DNA from: Clostridia bacterium
GTDB taxonomy: Bacteria; Bacillota; Clostridia; Peptostreptococcales; Anaerovoracaceae
Assembly: GCA_910575405.1 (NCBI GenBank)
Contig: CAJTER010000001.1
Span: 1-64,000, forward strand
DNA length: 64,000 nt
Reading direction: 5' to 3'
This document shows, piece after piece, positions 53,503-62,221 of the stretch (the stretch's first letter is position 1; every line of letters begins with the position of its first letter). The position numbers and the translations under genes were made by a program. The notes under the pieces are model-generated. The model worked only from the letters and a program-made list of their open reading frames with translations, searched no databases and was not told the DNA's origin.

Positions 53503-55179
53503 TCAGTCATTCTGCCTTAAAACAAACTTGGTCAACATGTCGTTGAGAACCTGTGACTGACTGGACAGTTCTTCTGATGTGGCCGCACTTTCCTCTGCTG
53601 TAGCGCTGTTTGTCTGCACAACGGAAGAAATCTGCTCAATTCCTGTGGAAACCTGCTCAATAGAGTCAGCTTCCATCTGAACGCTGTCCGCAACCGTAGA
53701 GATACCAGTAACGATATCCTGGACATCGCCTACTACAGACTGCAGTGCCTCTGCTGTTTCAGTTGCAACCTGTGTACCTTCTTCTACAGACTCTAAAGTC
53801 TTACTGATGAGGGTTGCAATTTCATTAGCTGAGGTAGCGCTCTTGCTTGCAAGGTCACGCACTTCGTCTGCAACAACCGCAAATCCTTTTCCTGCTTCGC
53901 CTGCTCTAGCTGCCTCAATTGCCGCATTGAGAGCGAGGATATTGGTCTGGAAGGAAATATCATCAATGGTCTTAATAATCTTGCTGATGTCCGCAGACTC
54001 TTTGTTAATTTCATCCATAGCAGAAAGCATTCTCTGCATCTTTTCATCGCTCTGACGAATCTGTTCGCCTACAATATTAGCTTTTGTATTTACATCGTTT
54101 GCCGAACCTGCAGTCAGCTTAACCTGTGATGAAATATCAGCAACTGTAGCAGAAATTTCCTCTACAGAGCTTGCCTGCTCGGTTGCGCCCTGAGATAATG
54201 CCTGTGCTCCATCCGATATCTGATCTGCGCCGCTGGAAACATTCTGGGAAGCCACCCCAATATTACCCAGTGTATTAGACATTTTAACTGAAAATTCGTA
54301 GATGGAATTCTGAATTTCCGTAAAGTCGCCCTTAAATTGCTCTGATACAGAAGTATTGAAATCGCCAGATGCCATTTTGCCCATTGCAGTTGAAATATCG
54401 CCTATGTAAACCTGAAGTGTCCGGAATGCATCCCGCAGGCTGTCCGCCATTACGCCAAGTTCATCGTTGGACTCATAATGAATCTGGGTCTTAATATCAC
54501 CCTGTGCCAGATTCTTAAGAGCGTCTTCCATTTCATCTACAGGCCTGATAATGCTCTTTATGATAATGCTTGCCAGAATCAGTGCTACGATAATCGCAAC
54601 TAATACGGATACACCCAGGAGAATGCTCATCAGCATCATAGTTGAACGGATCTCCTCAAGATTCGTATCCCGTACTTTATCCACTGTGGCTTCCAAATCT
54701 ACAGCAATTGTCGTCAGATTATCAAGCGCCGGACGGCAGGTAGTCATAATCGCTGCTGCTGCTTCTTCGCGCTTTCCATTCTGGCCTAAGCTGATGATGG
54801 CATCTGCTTCGTTAAGCCAGTTATTAATCGCCTGCTCGTAGGTCTGTTCATCCTTAGAATTCAGGACCGTTGTTTTTCCCATGTTCGCCAGCGCATCGGC
54901 CAGTCCCTGTTTTCCTGTTTCAAAAGACTGTACGCACTCCTGTACCTGTGCCGGCTTTGTAGCGAGAACAATTTCTCTTACGCAGCGGGCCGTATTCTGT
55001 GTCAGCCTGCGCGCTTCTTTAATACTATTGCTCGTTTGCAGAGATTGGTTTTCGAATTCGACAACGTCTGCTCTTACATTCATCAACTCTACTATGACGA
55101 ATGCGGAGATAACCAGCATAATTGCAATGACAATGAGATACCCTGCCAGTAATCTTGACTTTAATTTAAGCTTTTTCAA
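53503..55179 (-). CDS. methyl-accepting chemotaxis protein
   Basis: A 558-residue chemoreceptor. Membrane helix 1 at about residues 10-32, an extracellular four-helix-bundle-like sensor to residue 185, helix 2 at about 185-210, then HAMP ([19 protein letters not shown]) and a long cytoplasmic coiled coil with the invariant tip [19 protein letters not shown]. It signals through CheA/CheW to the flagellum; the ligand is unknown. Start TTG 55179 follows GAGGGA by seven bases; there is no earlier in-frame ATG. It lies next to the flagellar block. Confidence 0.95.
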   Translation of the reverse strand: MKKLKLKSRLLAGYLIVIAIMLVISAFVIVELMNVRADVVEFENQSLQTSNSIKEARRLTQNTARCVREIVLATKPAQVQECVQSFETGKQGLADALANMGKTTVLNSKDEQTYEQAINNWLNEADAIISLGQNGKREEAAAAIMTTCRPALDNLTTIAVDLEATVDKVRDTNLEEIRSTMMLMSILLGVSVLVAIIVALILASIIIKSIIRPVDEMEDALKNLAQGDIKTQIHYESNDELGVMADSLRDAFRTLQVYIGDISTAMGKMASGDFNTSVSEQFKGDFTEIQNSIYEFSVKMSNTLGNIGVASQNVSSGADQISDGAQALSQGATEQASSVEEISATVADISSQVKLTAGSANDVNTKANIVGEQIRQSDEKMQRMLSAMDEINKESADISKIIKTIDDISFQTNILALNAAIEAARAGEAGKGFAVVADEVRDLASKSATSANEIATLISKTLESVEEGTQVATETAEALQSVVGDVQDIVTGISTVADSVQMEADSIEQVSTGIEQISSVVQTNSATAEESAATSEELSSQSQVLNDMLTKFVLRQND

Positions 55180-55298
55180 CTGTGATCCCTCTTTTCATTT
55201 AATTTCTGTTTTTAATATACATATAACTGTACACTATTTATTCTAGCATACTTTGTACAAAAATACATCATTTTTCGATGACTTTTTTAAACTTTTAT

Positions 55299-55325
55299 CT
55301 AGTGTACTGGCAGTCAGTACACTAG
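55299..55325. repeat. perfect inverted repeat between csrA and chemoreceptor gene
   Basis: CTAGTGTACTG-GCAGT-CAGTACACTAG: 11-base arms with a five-base centre. No T run follows on either strand, so it is a poor intrinsic terminator. It may be an operator or an mRNA 3'-end stabilising hairpin. Confidence 0.7.
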
Positions 55326-55355
55326 CTGCCTGAGCAAGTCCTGTGAACAGAAAAA

Positions 55356-55375
55356 GAGCGCTATTCGCTGCGCTC
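55356..55375 (-). terminator. terminator overlapping the csrA stop codon
   Basis: GAGCGC (55375-55370) and GCGCTC (55361-55356) on the minus strand followed by TTTTTC. The csrA stop codon lies in the loop. It would end the flgM-csrA operon. Confidence 0.75.
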
Positions 55376-55612
55376 CTTTCTTTTCAGCATCTCGTTCATT
55401 TGTTTCAAAACATCTTTGTTCTCAGAAGCGTCTGTCCCTGCTGACTCTCGGTTTACTTCTGCCGCTTCCATCAGCTCTTTTCTGAGAATCGATACTTCTC
55501 GTGGTGCATCAATCGCAAGTCTTACACCATCCATGCTGCTTTCTATGACAGATATCGTAATATTATCTCCAATTAAAATGGAGTCTCCTTTTTTTCGATA
55601 AAGAATCAGCAC
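55361..55612 (-). CDS. csrA: carbon storage regulator CsrA
   Basis: An 83-residue RNA-binding dimer that represses translation, classically of flagellin in Firmicutes. The sequence LILYRKKGDSILIGDNITI...VRLAIDAPREVSILRKEL is canonical; a charged tail follows. It starts with GTG 55612 that shares one base with the fliW stop; AAGGAGGG lies upstream. FliW, encoded just before it, is its protein antagonist. Confidence 0.97.
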   Translation of the reverse strand: MLILYRKKGDSILIGDNITISVIESSMDGVRLAIDAPREVSILRKELMEAAEVNRESAGTDASENKDVLKQMNEMLKRKERSE

Positions 55613-56052
55613 TATGCTCCCTCCTTATCTGAAAATTCCTTTAACTTGTGACGAAGACCGTACTCTTCCGTTTCCAACACTACCTGCCTTGCCTGCCTGC
55701 TTATGGCGTTTACCACCAGCGGACACTTCAGATTAACCGTGCTTTCCTCAGCCGGTTCTTTTATCACACAGAGGACGTAGTAGGATAAGTCCTCCTCTTT
55801 CTCGGCTTTTAGCGCTTTTCTATCTGTCTCTGAAAGCTGAGGCGTATAATCATCTTTCAGCAAAAATGGATTCATGGCAAGAAAGCACAGGTGATCCTCC
55901 TCCACGCTCTGAAGATAAAGCATAGAATCGCTGTTTTCTTCTGCAGCAACAGGCAGAAATTTTCTGTACTCTTCAAACCCGAAAAGGCCTTCCTGAAAAA
56001 CGATTAACTCCTCTTCCTTATAAGAAGTTTCCTGCTGTTTTTCCTGTTCCAT
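55612..56052 (-). CDS. fliW: flagellar assembly factor FliW
   Basis: A 146-residue protein that binds both flagellin and CsrA; when flagellin is exported, freed FliW sequesters CsrA and permits flagellin translation. Family marks: IVFQEGLFGFEEYRKFLP near the N-terminus, then FLAMNPF and VLCVI near 105. It abuts csrA and follows the DUF6470 gene by 15 bases. Confidence 0.96.
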   Translation of the reverse strand: MEQEKQQETSYKEEELIVFQEGLFGFEEYRKFLPVAAEENSDSMLYLQSVEEDHLCFLAMNPFLLKDDYTPQLSETDRKALKAEKEEDLSYYVLCVIKEPAEESTVNLKCPLVVNAISRQARQVVLETEEYGLRHKLKEFSDKEGA

Positions 56053-56067
56053 TGGAACCCTCCTCTA

Positions 56068-56685
56068 TTATGCTTCTACGTCGATGTGTTCGCCTGTAAA
56101 TCTGGCTACTGCACTTGGCGGTACATAAATCGGATCTCCTACATACTCAATGTTCACTTCCGGATATTGATTAATTGTCATTTCAATGCTTCCCGGTATA
56201 AATTCCACTCTGCCCTGATCCACTCTCAGGTCAAAGTTCAATTTATCCATCTCATACTCAATCGACAGAGATGCCGGCTCCCAATCAATCTCCGGACCCG
56301 CTTTCGGCGTAAAGCCCAGTTCAAAATCTCCAGTCGGAGGAGCAGTGCGGTTTGCCAGTATTTGATCAATGGTTTCCGCGCCTTCCCCTATCTTTGTCTG
56401 AAGCATCAGCTTCCCTTCTGACGCATACTGGGCGGACGCCTGATATGCGGCATTCTGCCCTTTTTGTGCAGCCTGATAAATCGACGTTTTCGTTGTCGGC
56501 ACTACAGAGTTTCTGGCTTCATAGGTATCCAGCTTGATCTGAATAGGGCGGCTCCTGATCTGCATTCCGCCTTTATTCCTGCTGATTTCCACTTCCGCGC
56601 TTCCGTTATGCCGCTCCAGACTTGCATGATTGACTTTTAATTCGTAACTGATTGGAATGGTTGTTATCTGCAGCAACTGTTCCAC
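56068..56685 (-). CDS. DUF6470 (YviE-like) flagellar-locus protein
   Basis: A 205-residue soluble protein matching YviE of Bacillus in position (between flgL and fliW) and in character: opening ITTIPISYELKVNHASLE, MQIRSRPIQIKLDTYEARNSV near residue 45, and a beta-rich C-terminus. Function unknown. The conserved location suggests a role in late flagellar assembly or filament regulation. Confidence 0.88.
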   Translation of the reverse strand: MEQLLQITTIPISYELKVNHASLERHNGSAEVEISRNKGGMQIRSRPIQIKLDTYEARNSVVPTTKTSIYQAAQKGQNAAYQASAQYASEGKLMLQTKIGEGAETIDQILANRTAPPTGDFELGFTPKAGPEIDWEPASLSIEYEMDKLNFDLRVDQGRVEFIPGSIEMTINQYPEVNIEYVGDPIYVPPSAVARFTGEHIDVEA

Positions 56686-56717
56686 ATCGTTTCACCTCAC
56701 TTTAACCACAATAACTA

Positions 56718-58235
56718 CTAATTGATAAAATCCAATAGGGATGGAGTAATAAGACTTGCTCCTACTTTTAAAGCGCTGTTATATGCGTAATTTGCCCATG
56801 AATAGTTCATAATCGCCTCAGCCGGTTCAATGCCGACTGCATCATCGTACTGAGTCTGAATGGCCAGCTTTTCGTTTTCCAGCCTGGATTTAGTGGCTGT
56901 CAGAAGCTGGGTCTTCGTTCCCAGAGCTGCGTACTGGTCTCTCAGCTTGTTGGCGCCGTCTGTAAACTCATCCCAGTACATGGCGTATCCTTCATATGTG
57001 AACTCACCCTCCGGAAGAGACATGACTCTGGCCATTTCTCCGCAGAGATCTACCAAGTTGCGGCTGATGACCTGTTCCTGCTGTTTTGGCTGCATTTTGC
57101 CACTGGGATCAGGGACAGCCTGCGGTGTCAAATCCTTTGGTGTAACCCCGGCAGGTACATTATACTCTTCACCGTTATCTGCTCGATAATACTTTCCGTT
57201 TTTCTCATATAGCTTTATCGTTTTGGCAGCATCTGCCGGATCTGGAACTTCATATCCACTGACATTTCCGTCATACAACTTATTTGTAGCAGCATCATAA
57301 TAATTTCCGTCTTGTTTGTATACCTCGGTCCCGTCTGCAGTCTGGAAAAGTGGTCTTCCTTTGCTATCAGTCTTCTGAACCGGTTCCTCCTCATATACGG
57401 GGTTCAGGTCGGAAACGGAGCCTGAATATGGAACCTTTGCCAGATCTGCAGTAACAAACTGTCCGTCAGAGTCCTGATAGTACTCTTTTCCATCCGGGGC
57501 CTGATAGGCTGGATATTTACCATCTATTAGTTTTGGCTCATACACCGGATTTCCGTTGTCATCCACTACCTTTACCGTAGTCGTCCCGTATCCGATGAGC
57601 TTGATTCCCGGAAGGGCTGTGTCAAAGGCACTGGCCGGAGAAACGGTTCCGCCGTCCATGGCCATACCAAAGCCCAGATCAATATAGGAATGCTCGTTGA
57701 GCAGGCTCTTGCCCGGCTCTTCGTTGGCGTTGAGCTCGGAAACCACATGTCCCCGATAGGTCAGCTTGCCGTCGTCGTTCAGGGCAAAGGCTGGTTCCTT
57801 TCCTTCGTTTCCTGCCAGTACAAAGGTATCTCCATACTTGGCGTTGAGGATCACCACCATTTGTTCCTGCATGCTCTTGAGGGACTGCGCAAAAGCATCT
57901 CTGCTTTCAATCGCCTTGTTGGTACCGTTTTCACCCTGTACTGAATAGTTTTTGGCAATTTCCTTTGCAATGCTGCTGAAATCGTCTACTACATCTTCCT
58001 GTATATCCTGCCATTTCTGGGCGTTTTGCACATTATTGAGCTGATCCTCAACTCTCGCGTAGCGCCGCTCCAGAATGGCCGCTTTTGCCGCAGAATTGGG
58101 ATCTTCATAGGACTGGGCAAAGCGCCTGCCCGTTTCTACCTGCTTTCTGGCAGATTCCAGACCGCCCAGAGTGTTGGTAAGATTGGTGTGGTAATTTCGT
58201 CTTACCATATTTGACGTAATACGTGTCATTATCAT
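56718..58235 (-). CDS. flgL: flagellar hook-filament junction protein FlgL with large insert
   Basis: Hook-associated protein 3, joining FlgK to flagellin. The N-terminal helix region (MTRITSNMVRRNYHTNL) and the C-terminal helix region (LTATKSRLENEKLAIQ...NYAYNSALKVGA) form the conserved D0/D1 parts. At 505 residues it is far longer than the usual ~300: residues about 220-390 are an insert rich in Tyr, Asp, Gly and Lys with repeating patterns such as DDNGNPVYE, PDGKEYYQDSDGQF, DGTEVYKQDGNYY and KNGKYYRADNGEEY. The insert should be surface exposed. Start ATG 58235 has GGAGG nine bases upstream. Confidence 0.94.
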   Translation of the reverse strand: MIMTRITSNMVRRNYHTNLTNTLGGLESARKQVETGRRFAQSYEDPNSAAKAAILERRYARVEDQLNNVQNAQKWQDIQEDVVDDFSSIAKEIAKNYSVQGENGTNKAIESRDAFAQSLKSMQEQMVVILNAKYGDTFVLAGNEGKEPAFALNDDGKLTYRGHVVSELNANEEPGKSLLNEHSYIDLGFGMAMDGGTVSPASAFDTALPGIKLIGYGTTTVKVVDDNGNPVYEPKLIDGKYPAYQAPDGKEYYQDSDGQFVTADLAKVPYSGSVSDLNPVYEEEPVQKTDSKGRPLFQTADGTEVYKQDGNYYDAATNKLYDGNVSGYEVPDPADAAKTIKLYEKNGKYYRADNGEEYNVPAGVTPKDLTPQAVPDPSGKMQPKQQEQVISRNLVDLCGEMARVMSLPEGEFTYEGYAMYWDEFTDGANKLRDQYAALGTKTQLLTATKSRLENEKLAIQTQYDDAVGIEPAEAIMNYSWANYAYNSALKVGASLITPSLLDFIN

Positions 58236-58250
58236 CTCAAGCTTCCTCCT

Positions 58251-60098
58251 TTATCTTCCCACTCTGCCTGTATTACTAATGAGGGTTTCCAGCGCCTCAT
58301 CCAAGGTGGTCATAAGACGCGCCGCTGCACTGTAGGACTGCTGATACCTCATAAGATTCATAACTTCTTCATCCATCCATACGCCGGAAACCGAATCCTT
58401 GGAATTGGATATATCGTTGAGTACGCCCATCCTCGTTGTCAGAACTGACTGGCTGGCCTTGCGGTCGATAGCCTGTGTATTCTGAAGACTGTAATAGGCA
58501 TCGAACATATTGCCTTTGAAAACAGTAACCCATTCGGTTTCATAGATTGGATTTCTATTGCCATCAAACATCAGGTTTCCATCTTCATCCTTTGCCTGTA
58601 TTTTGTTCCCACCTTGATCCAATTTATAAATCGGATCCCCATTAACATCGGTTGGAACATATCCATATTCATATACATCGCTGCTGATGGCTTTCATCAT
58701 AGCGAGGACGTTGTTGTTAGCCGTTGTCTTGTCATCATCATCCGGATCTACAGTAGCATTTGGATCATCTTTAAACTTTGTCATGATCTTCGTGCCGCCG
58801 GTCATCCATGCGTCGGATACTTTGATATTTGTAGAACTCCAGTCCAGACTGTTGTCAATTTTTTCAAAGAGCGGTCCGCCCCCTGCATCTTCATTCAGCT
58901 TGTTGAGTGTTGTCGCGAATTTTTCAACAAAGCTGTTATACATGCCAATATAGTAGCCAACACCCTTAAAATCAGATGCCGGGTAGTCGAAAGAACCCGC
59001 TTTGTTTACAGCATCTACTTTTCCCTTCAGTACGCCGTTTCCGATATTATTAAAGCCATTGCCTGTAGTCTCATCCTTACCTGCGATCTTAATGCTGTGA
59101 GGATGTGTAAAAAAGCCCGTAGGATTATTTGGGTCAAAGTTAGTATCCGCATCCGGATCGTTCGGATCTGGATTTGGGTTCCGCACTATTGGCCCCAAGC
59201 TGCCATCTGTATTCCTCAGCTGGAATTCAAGAGGCTCAACAGTGATGGTTACCGGAACACCTTTTTCCGGATATTTTGGTTCAATATCAAACTGTCCTGC
59301 TTTTGCATCGTCTACCAGAACATATTTGTTTCCAGCAGCATCCGTATAGCTGATTTTCAGCGTATCCACTTTAATTCCGCCGCCTACGTTCAGATCGTGG
59401 TAGGTTACGTCAATGGGTAAGTAAGTTGCCAGTTCGTCAATGAGGGAATCCCGCCGATCCTGCAGCTCCAGAGCTCCCCCTCCCAAAATCTGAGTATTCT
59501 TGATGGACTGATTTATCGTTGCAATATTCTGCAGATACTTGTTGATATCCGGAATATTGGTCTTCTGCATTTCTTCTACTAAGTCATCCTGTACTTCCTG
59601 AATTTTGTTTCCGTTTTCGTGGAGTACATTAAGAAGGATCTCCATGGCGGAACGCACTAGTGTGTCGGAGGCTCCCTGATTGGAGTTATCCGGGTTGGAC
59701 ATATTCTGCAACTGAGAAACTACATTGTTTAGCGCTTCGCCAACCGCCTGTTTGTCGGTTTCGTCAAATACCAGACCAACTTTGTTGAGCATTGCGTCCT
59801 GTGCATCGATGGTTCCGACCTTTGCAAGCTGGGTCCGGTACTGTATGTCGATAAACGGGTCGCGGATACGGATAATTCCCGTCATTTCCACACCCTGACC
59901 TACACGGCAGTCGGTCTGGGTCTGGAAGTAGCTGGCCCCTGTGGGGCTGATACTGGCCAGATCCAGTCTCTGTCTGGTGTAGCCTTCTGTATTGATATTT
60001 GAAATGTTCTGTCCGGTGACATCCAGCGCTCTCTGGCTTGCTGCCAGCGCCAGCGTGGCTGTCGTAAACCCGGCGAACGTAGAACGAGTCATAGCCAT
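58251..60098 (-). CDS. flgK: flagellar hook-associated protein FlgK
   Basis: A 615-residue first hook-associated protein. The N-terminus STFAGFTTATLALAASQRALDVTGQNISN and the C-terminus NLMRYQQSYSAAARLMTTLDEALETLI are typical D0/D1 ends. Surface regions carry acidic and Asn/Pro-rich stretches (PNPDPNDPDADTNFDPNNP near 308-325) and, near 480-520, repeats DVNGDPIYKLDQGGN and DGNRNPIYE that echo the FlgL insert. ATG has GGGAGG upstream. It lies 15 bases before flgL. Confidence 0.96.
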   Translation of the reverse strand: MAMTRSTFAGFTTATLALAASQRALDVTGQNISNINTEGYTRQRLDLASISPTGASYFQTQTDCRVGQGVEMTGIIRIRDPFIDIQYRTQLAKVGTIDAQDAMLNKVGLVFDETDKQAVGEALNNVVSQLQNMSNPDNSNQGASDTLVRSAMEILLNVLHENGNKIQEVQDDLVEEMQKTNIPDINKYLQNIATINQSIKNTQILGGGALELQDRRDSLIDELATYLPIDVTYHDLNVGGGIKVDTLKISYTDAAGNKYVLVDDAKAGQFDIEPKYPEKGVPVTITVEPLEFQLRNTDGSLGPIVRNPNPDPNDPDADTNFDPNNPTGFFTHPHSIKIAGKDETTGNGFNNIGNGVLKGKVDAVNKAGSFDYPASDFKGVGYYIGMYNSFVEKFATTLNKLNEDAGGGPLFEKIDNSLDWSSTNIKVSDAWMTGGTKIMTKFKDDPNATVDPDDDDKTTANNNVLAMMKAISSDVYEYGYVPTDVNGDPIYKLDQGGNKIQAKDEDGNLMFDGNRNPIYETEWVTVFKGNMFDAYYSLQNTQAIDRKASQSVLTTRMGVLNDISNSKDSVSGVWMDEEVMNLMRYQQSYSAAARLMTTLDEALETLISNTGRVGR

Positions 60099-60117
60099 AT
60101 TGTAAAAACCTCCCTTA

Positions 60118-60570
60118 CTATACTCTTCGGTTCGTCATCGGCCGTTTTGGCGGCGCCTGCTGGCCTTCCTGATTATATGTGCCGTTAGGGTCTTTAAACT
60201 TTATTACTTTTTCAATTTCCTTCTGATGGATGCGGAGTGTATCCATTGCGCACTCGTTGGCATCCTGAAACAAGGAAATGGAGTTTTCCAGTTTTTCCAA
60301 GAGTTGGCTATAGGCATGCTGCTTTTCTTGAGGCGCTTTTGCTATGATTTCGCGAAAGGTGAGACCTGCCCAGCCATTTGCTTTCTGAATATCCTCACGC
60401 TTTTTTTCAAGCCCTCGCATCTGCAGAACTACAGCCTGTTCCCGCTTCATACAGTCCTCTACAGCAGCTACATCGTCTTCCTGTACTGCTCTGAGCTTTT
60501 CCTGCTCCAGCGGAAGATTCTCCTCAAAGAGAGCAATCATCTGGTTGATAATCTGTTCAAATTGATCCAT
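60118..60570 (-). CDS. flgN: flagellar chaperone FlgN
   Basis: A 150-residue helical export chaperone for FlgK and FlgL. Nearly the whole protein is charged coiled coil (LPLEQEKLRAVQEDDVAAVE; MRGLEKKREDIQKANGW), ending in a proline- and basic-rich tail. Gene order flgM-flgN-flgK supports the call. ATG directly follows the flgM stop. Confidence 0.9.
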   Translation of the reverse strand: MDQFEQIINQMIALFEENLPLEQEKLRAVQEDDVAAVEDCMKREQAVVLQMRGLEKKREDIQKANGWAGLTFREIIAKAPQEKQHAYSQLLEKLENSISLFQDANECAMDTLRIHQKEIEKVIKFKDPNGTYNQEGQQAPPKRPMTNRRV

Positions 60571-60882
60571 TTACTGTTCTCCTCTCATGAGAAGTATCTT
60601 TGCAGCCACAGCTTCCGGATCAACTTTGTACATGCCTTCCGAGACCTGCTGCTTCAGATCGGCCAATTTTGCCTCGGAAGTCGGCTGATATACTGCACTC
60701 GCTACATCTCTTCTGGCCGCCTGCTCCAATCGCTGTGCTGCATTTTTGCGTGAATTGGAATCGATCATAATCTGATCGAACTTCCTACCTGTCTCCTGCA
60801 TTGGCGCAGACTGTTTGTTTTTTATCCCTGCAGCCGTTTTGCTGAGATATTTTGCTGTTGTATGTTCTATGGAAATTTTCAT
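60571..60882 (-). CDS. flgM: anti-sigma-28 factor FlgM
   Basis: A 103-residue small protein that holds the flagellar sigma factor until hook completion. The C-terminal sigma-binding helices are visible (DVASAVYQPTSEAKLADLKQQVSEGMYKVDPEAVAAKIL). I start it at ATG 60882, eight bases after GGAGG; a GTG nine bases earlier overlaps that ribosome site. First gene of the flgM-flgN-flgK-flgL-DUF6470-fliW-csrA run, with a sigma-28-like promoter just upstream. Confidence 0.93.
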   Translation of the reverse strand: MKISIEHTTAKYLSKTAAGIKNKQSAPMQETGRKFDQIMIDSNSRKNAAQRLEQAARRDVASAVYQPTSEAKLADLKQQVSEGMYKVDPEAVAAKILLMRGEQ

Positions 60883-60934
60883 GATCTGCACCTCCGTGCT
60901 ATTCAGGTTTGCTCTGAATCATTTCTATATTATT

Positions 60935-60961
60935 GTATCGTCATTTTCAGGCAAAATATTA
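60935..60961 (-). promoter_or_regulatory. possible sigma-28 promoter of flgM operon
   Basis: On the minus strand TAAT (60961-60958), 15 bases, GACGATAC (60942-60935), close to the flagellar consensus TAAA-N15-GCCGATAA. It overlaps the stop codon of the upstream nucleotidyltransferase gene. A weak sigma-A reading (TTGCCT with TAATAT) exists in the same place. Confidence 0.45.
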
Positions 60962-62221
60962 AGTATTATTTCCAGGCTGTTTTCTTTTTTTGAACCAGGT
61001 CCTGATTTTGGAGACGATTTTTACCTTTGCCCGGATTTTTTCTGTCTTTTGGGCCAGACTCTGGCGAATCGTAACCCACTGGCGAAGCACCGTGTATTTT
61101 ACTTTTTTGTATTGCTTTTTGATGATTCGTCCTGCCCAGCACGCCGGGAGGAGGGCTGCTGTTTTCGAGAGGATGGGGTAGATGGTTTCCATGTAGCTTC
61201 GCTCAGGAAACCACATGTCTAAAAGACGTTTTCTCCGTTCCTTTTTCAGATCCCTGGCGTAAACATCGGCAACTTCCTTTACCAGCGGAAGCAGTTCCTG
61301 GTTTTCCTCCCGTGCCTTCGTTCCCTTGGATGTAATATAAATTTCCATGTCCATGAGCAGTTCCAGATCGTCGCCGAATTCCTCAATGTAGCCGAACCAC
61401 ATTGCAGCCAGCTTTACGATCATTTCGCCGAACAGATCGATGTCCATGCGTTTTAATTCTTTGTTGACCTCTTTCCAGTTGAGCCGTTCATAGCAGAGGA
61501 GATAGCATTGCCACAGATCGAGAATATCCCGTATTTCAATGGAGCCTCTGGCATATCGCTCGGCAAGCCAGGCTATGTAATACAGGTAAAAGTCGTTGAT
61601 ATCCTGAACGTGGATGTACTGGCTGCCCTTTTTTGTCTGGAAGGGCTGGGGAGGCAGAGAAAAATATTTGTTTATTTTTTTGCCGGTAAAGTCCATTTTT
61701 TCATAAAAAACGACCTCCGTTCCACCAACCTTGTGAAAGCGGTATTCCCCTGGCATCGGATCTTTGCCCTTGGTTGCCTTTGGCTCAAATCCGGCTGCTT
61801 CCATGGCTACCACAAGTGCGCTGGACTTTCCCTGCTCCACCAGGAAGGTCAGAGGCAAGGGATATCGGTTTTCTTTTCGCTTGTAACAGCGGTTGATGAC
61901 CATTTCCTCCAGCTCCATGCTGTGGATCTTGGAACGCTCCAGGGCTTTCATGATTTCATCTTCCGATGTACGGTAGCGCTGCTGCATGGTAACTGCGTAG
62001 TGGTATTGCTCTTCAAAGCTGTCCTTCCAGCGCATCACGCTTTTGCTGTCCATAGGGATGATAGGCCCATACAGAACATTGGCGATGTGATGGTATTCTG
62101 CCAGCTTGTATAATTTCCCCCAGTCGGGTTCCCGCTGCCAGGCGGGCATTGACTCATTGTTGACTACTACTGCCAGAAGTTCCAGGATGCACTGCAGTTC
62201 GTAATCTCTGTTTTTGTTCAT
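60959..62221 (-). CDS. degenerate nucleotidyltransferase family protein (NTP_transf_5-like)
   Basis: A 420-residue cytosolic protein resembling the 'uncharacterised nucleotidyltransferase' family in its helical framing: DWGKLYKLAEYHHIANVLYG near residue 35 and a helical domain RYARGSIEIRDILDLWQCYLL near 225. The expected lysine-glycine and double-aspartate active-site segment is not evident (MELEEMVINRCYKRKENRYPL in its place). The C-terminal 100 residues are strongly basic. Start ATG 62221 has GAGAGG nine bases upstream and overlaps the ABC gene by 68 bases; ATG 62149 would avoid the overlap but cut a conserved-looking helix. Its place inside a flagellar block is unusual; function unknown. 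Confidence 0.65.
   Translation of the reverse strand: MNKNRDYELQCILELLAVVVNNESMPAWQREPDWGKLYKLAEYHHIANVLYGPIIPMDSKSVMRWKDSFEEQYHYAVTMQQRYRTSEDEIMKALERSKIHSMELEEMVINRCYKRKENRYPLPLTFLVEQGKSSALVVAMEAAGFEPKATKGKDPMPGEYRFHKVGGTEVVFYEKMDFTGKKINKYFSLPPQPFQTKKGSQYIHVQDINDFYLYYIAWLAERYARGSIEIRDILDLWQCYLLCYERLNWKEVNKELKRMDIDLFGEMIVKLAAMWFGYIEEFGDDLELLMDMEIYITSKGTKAREENQELLPLVKEVADVYARDLKKERRKRLLDMWFPERSYMETIYPILSKTAALLPACWAGRIIKKQYKKVKYTVLRQWVTIRQSLAQKTEKIRAKVKIVSKIRTWFKKRKQPGNNT

Noticed and set aside
62149-62221. Shorter start for the nucleotidyltransferase-like protein
   Set aside because: ATG 62149 would avoid the overlap with the ABC gene but has no ribosome site and would remove a helix that fits the family; kept only as an alternative.
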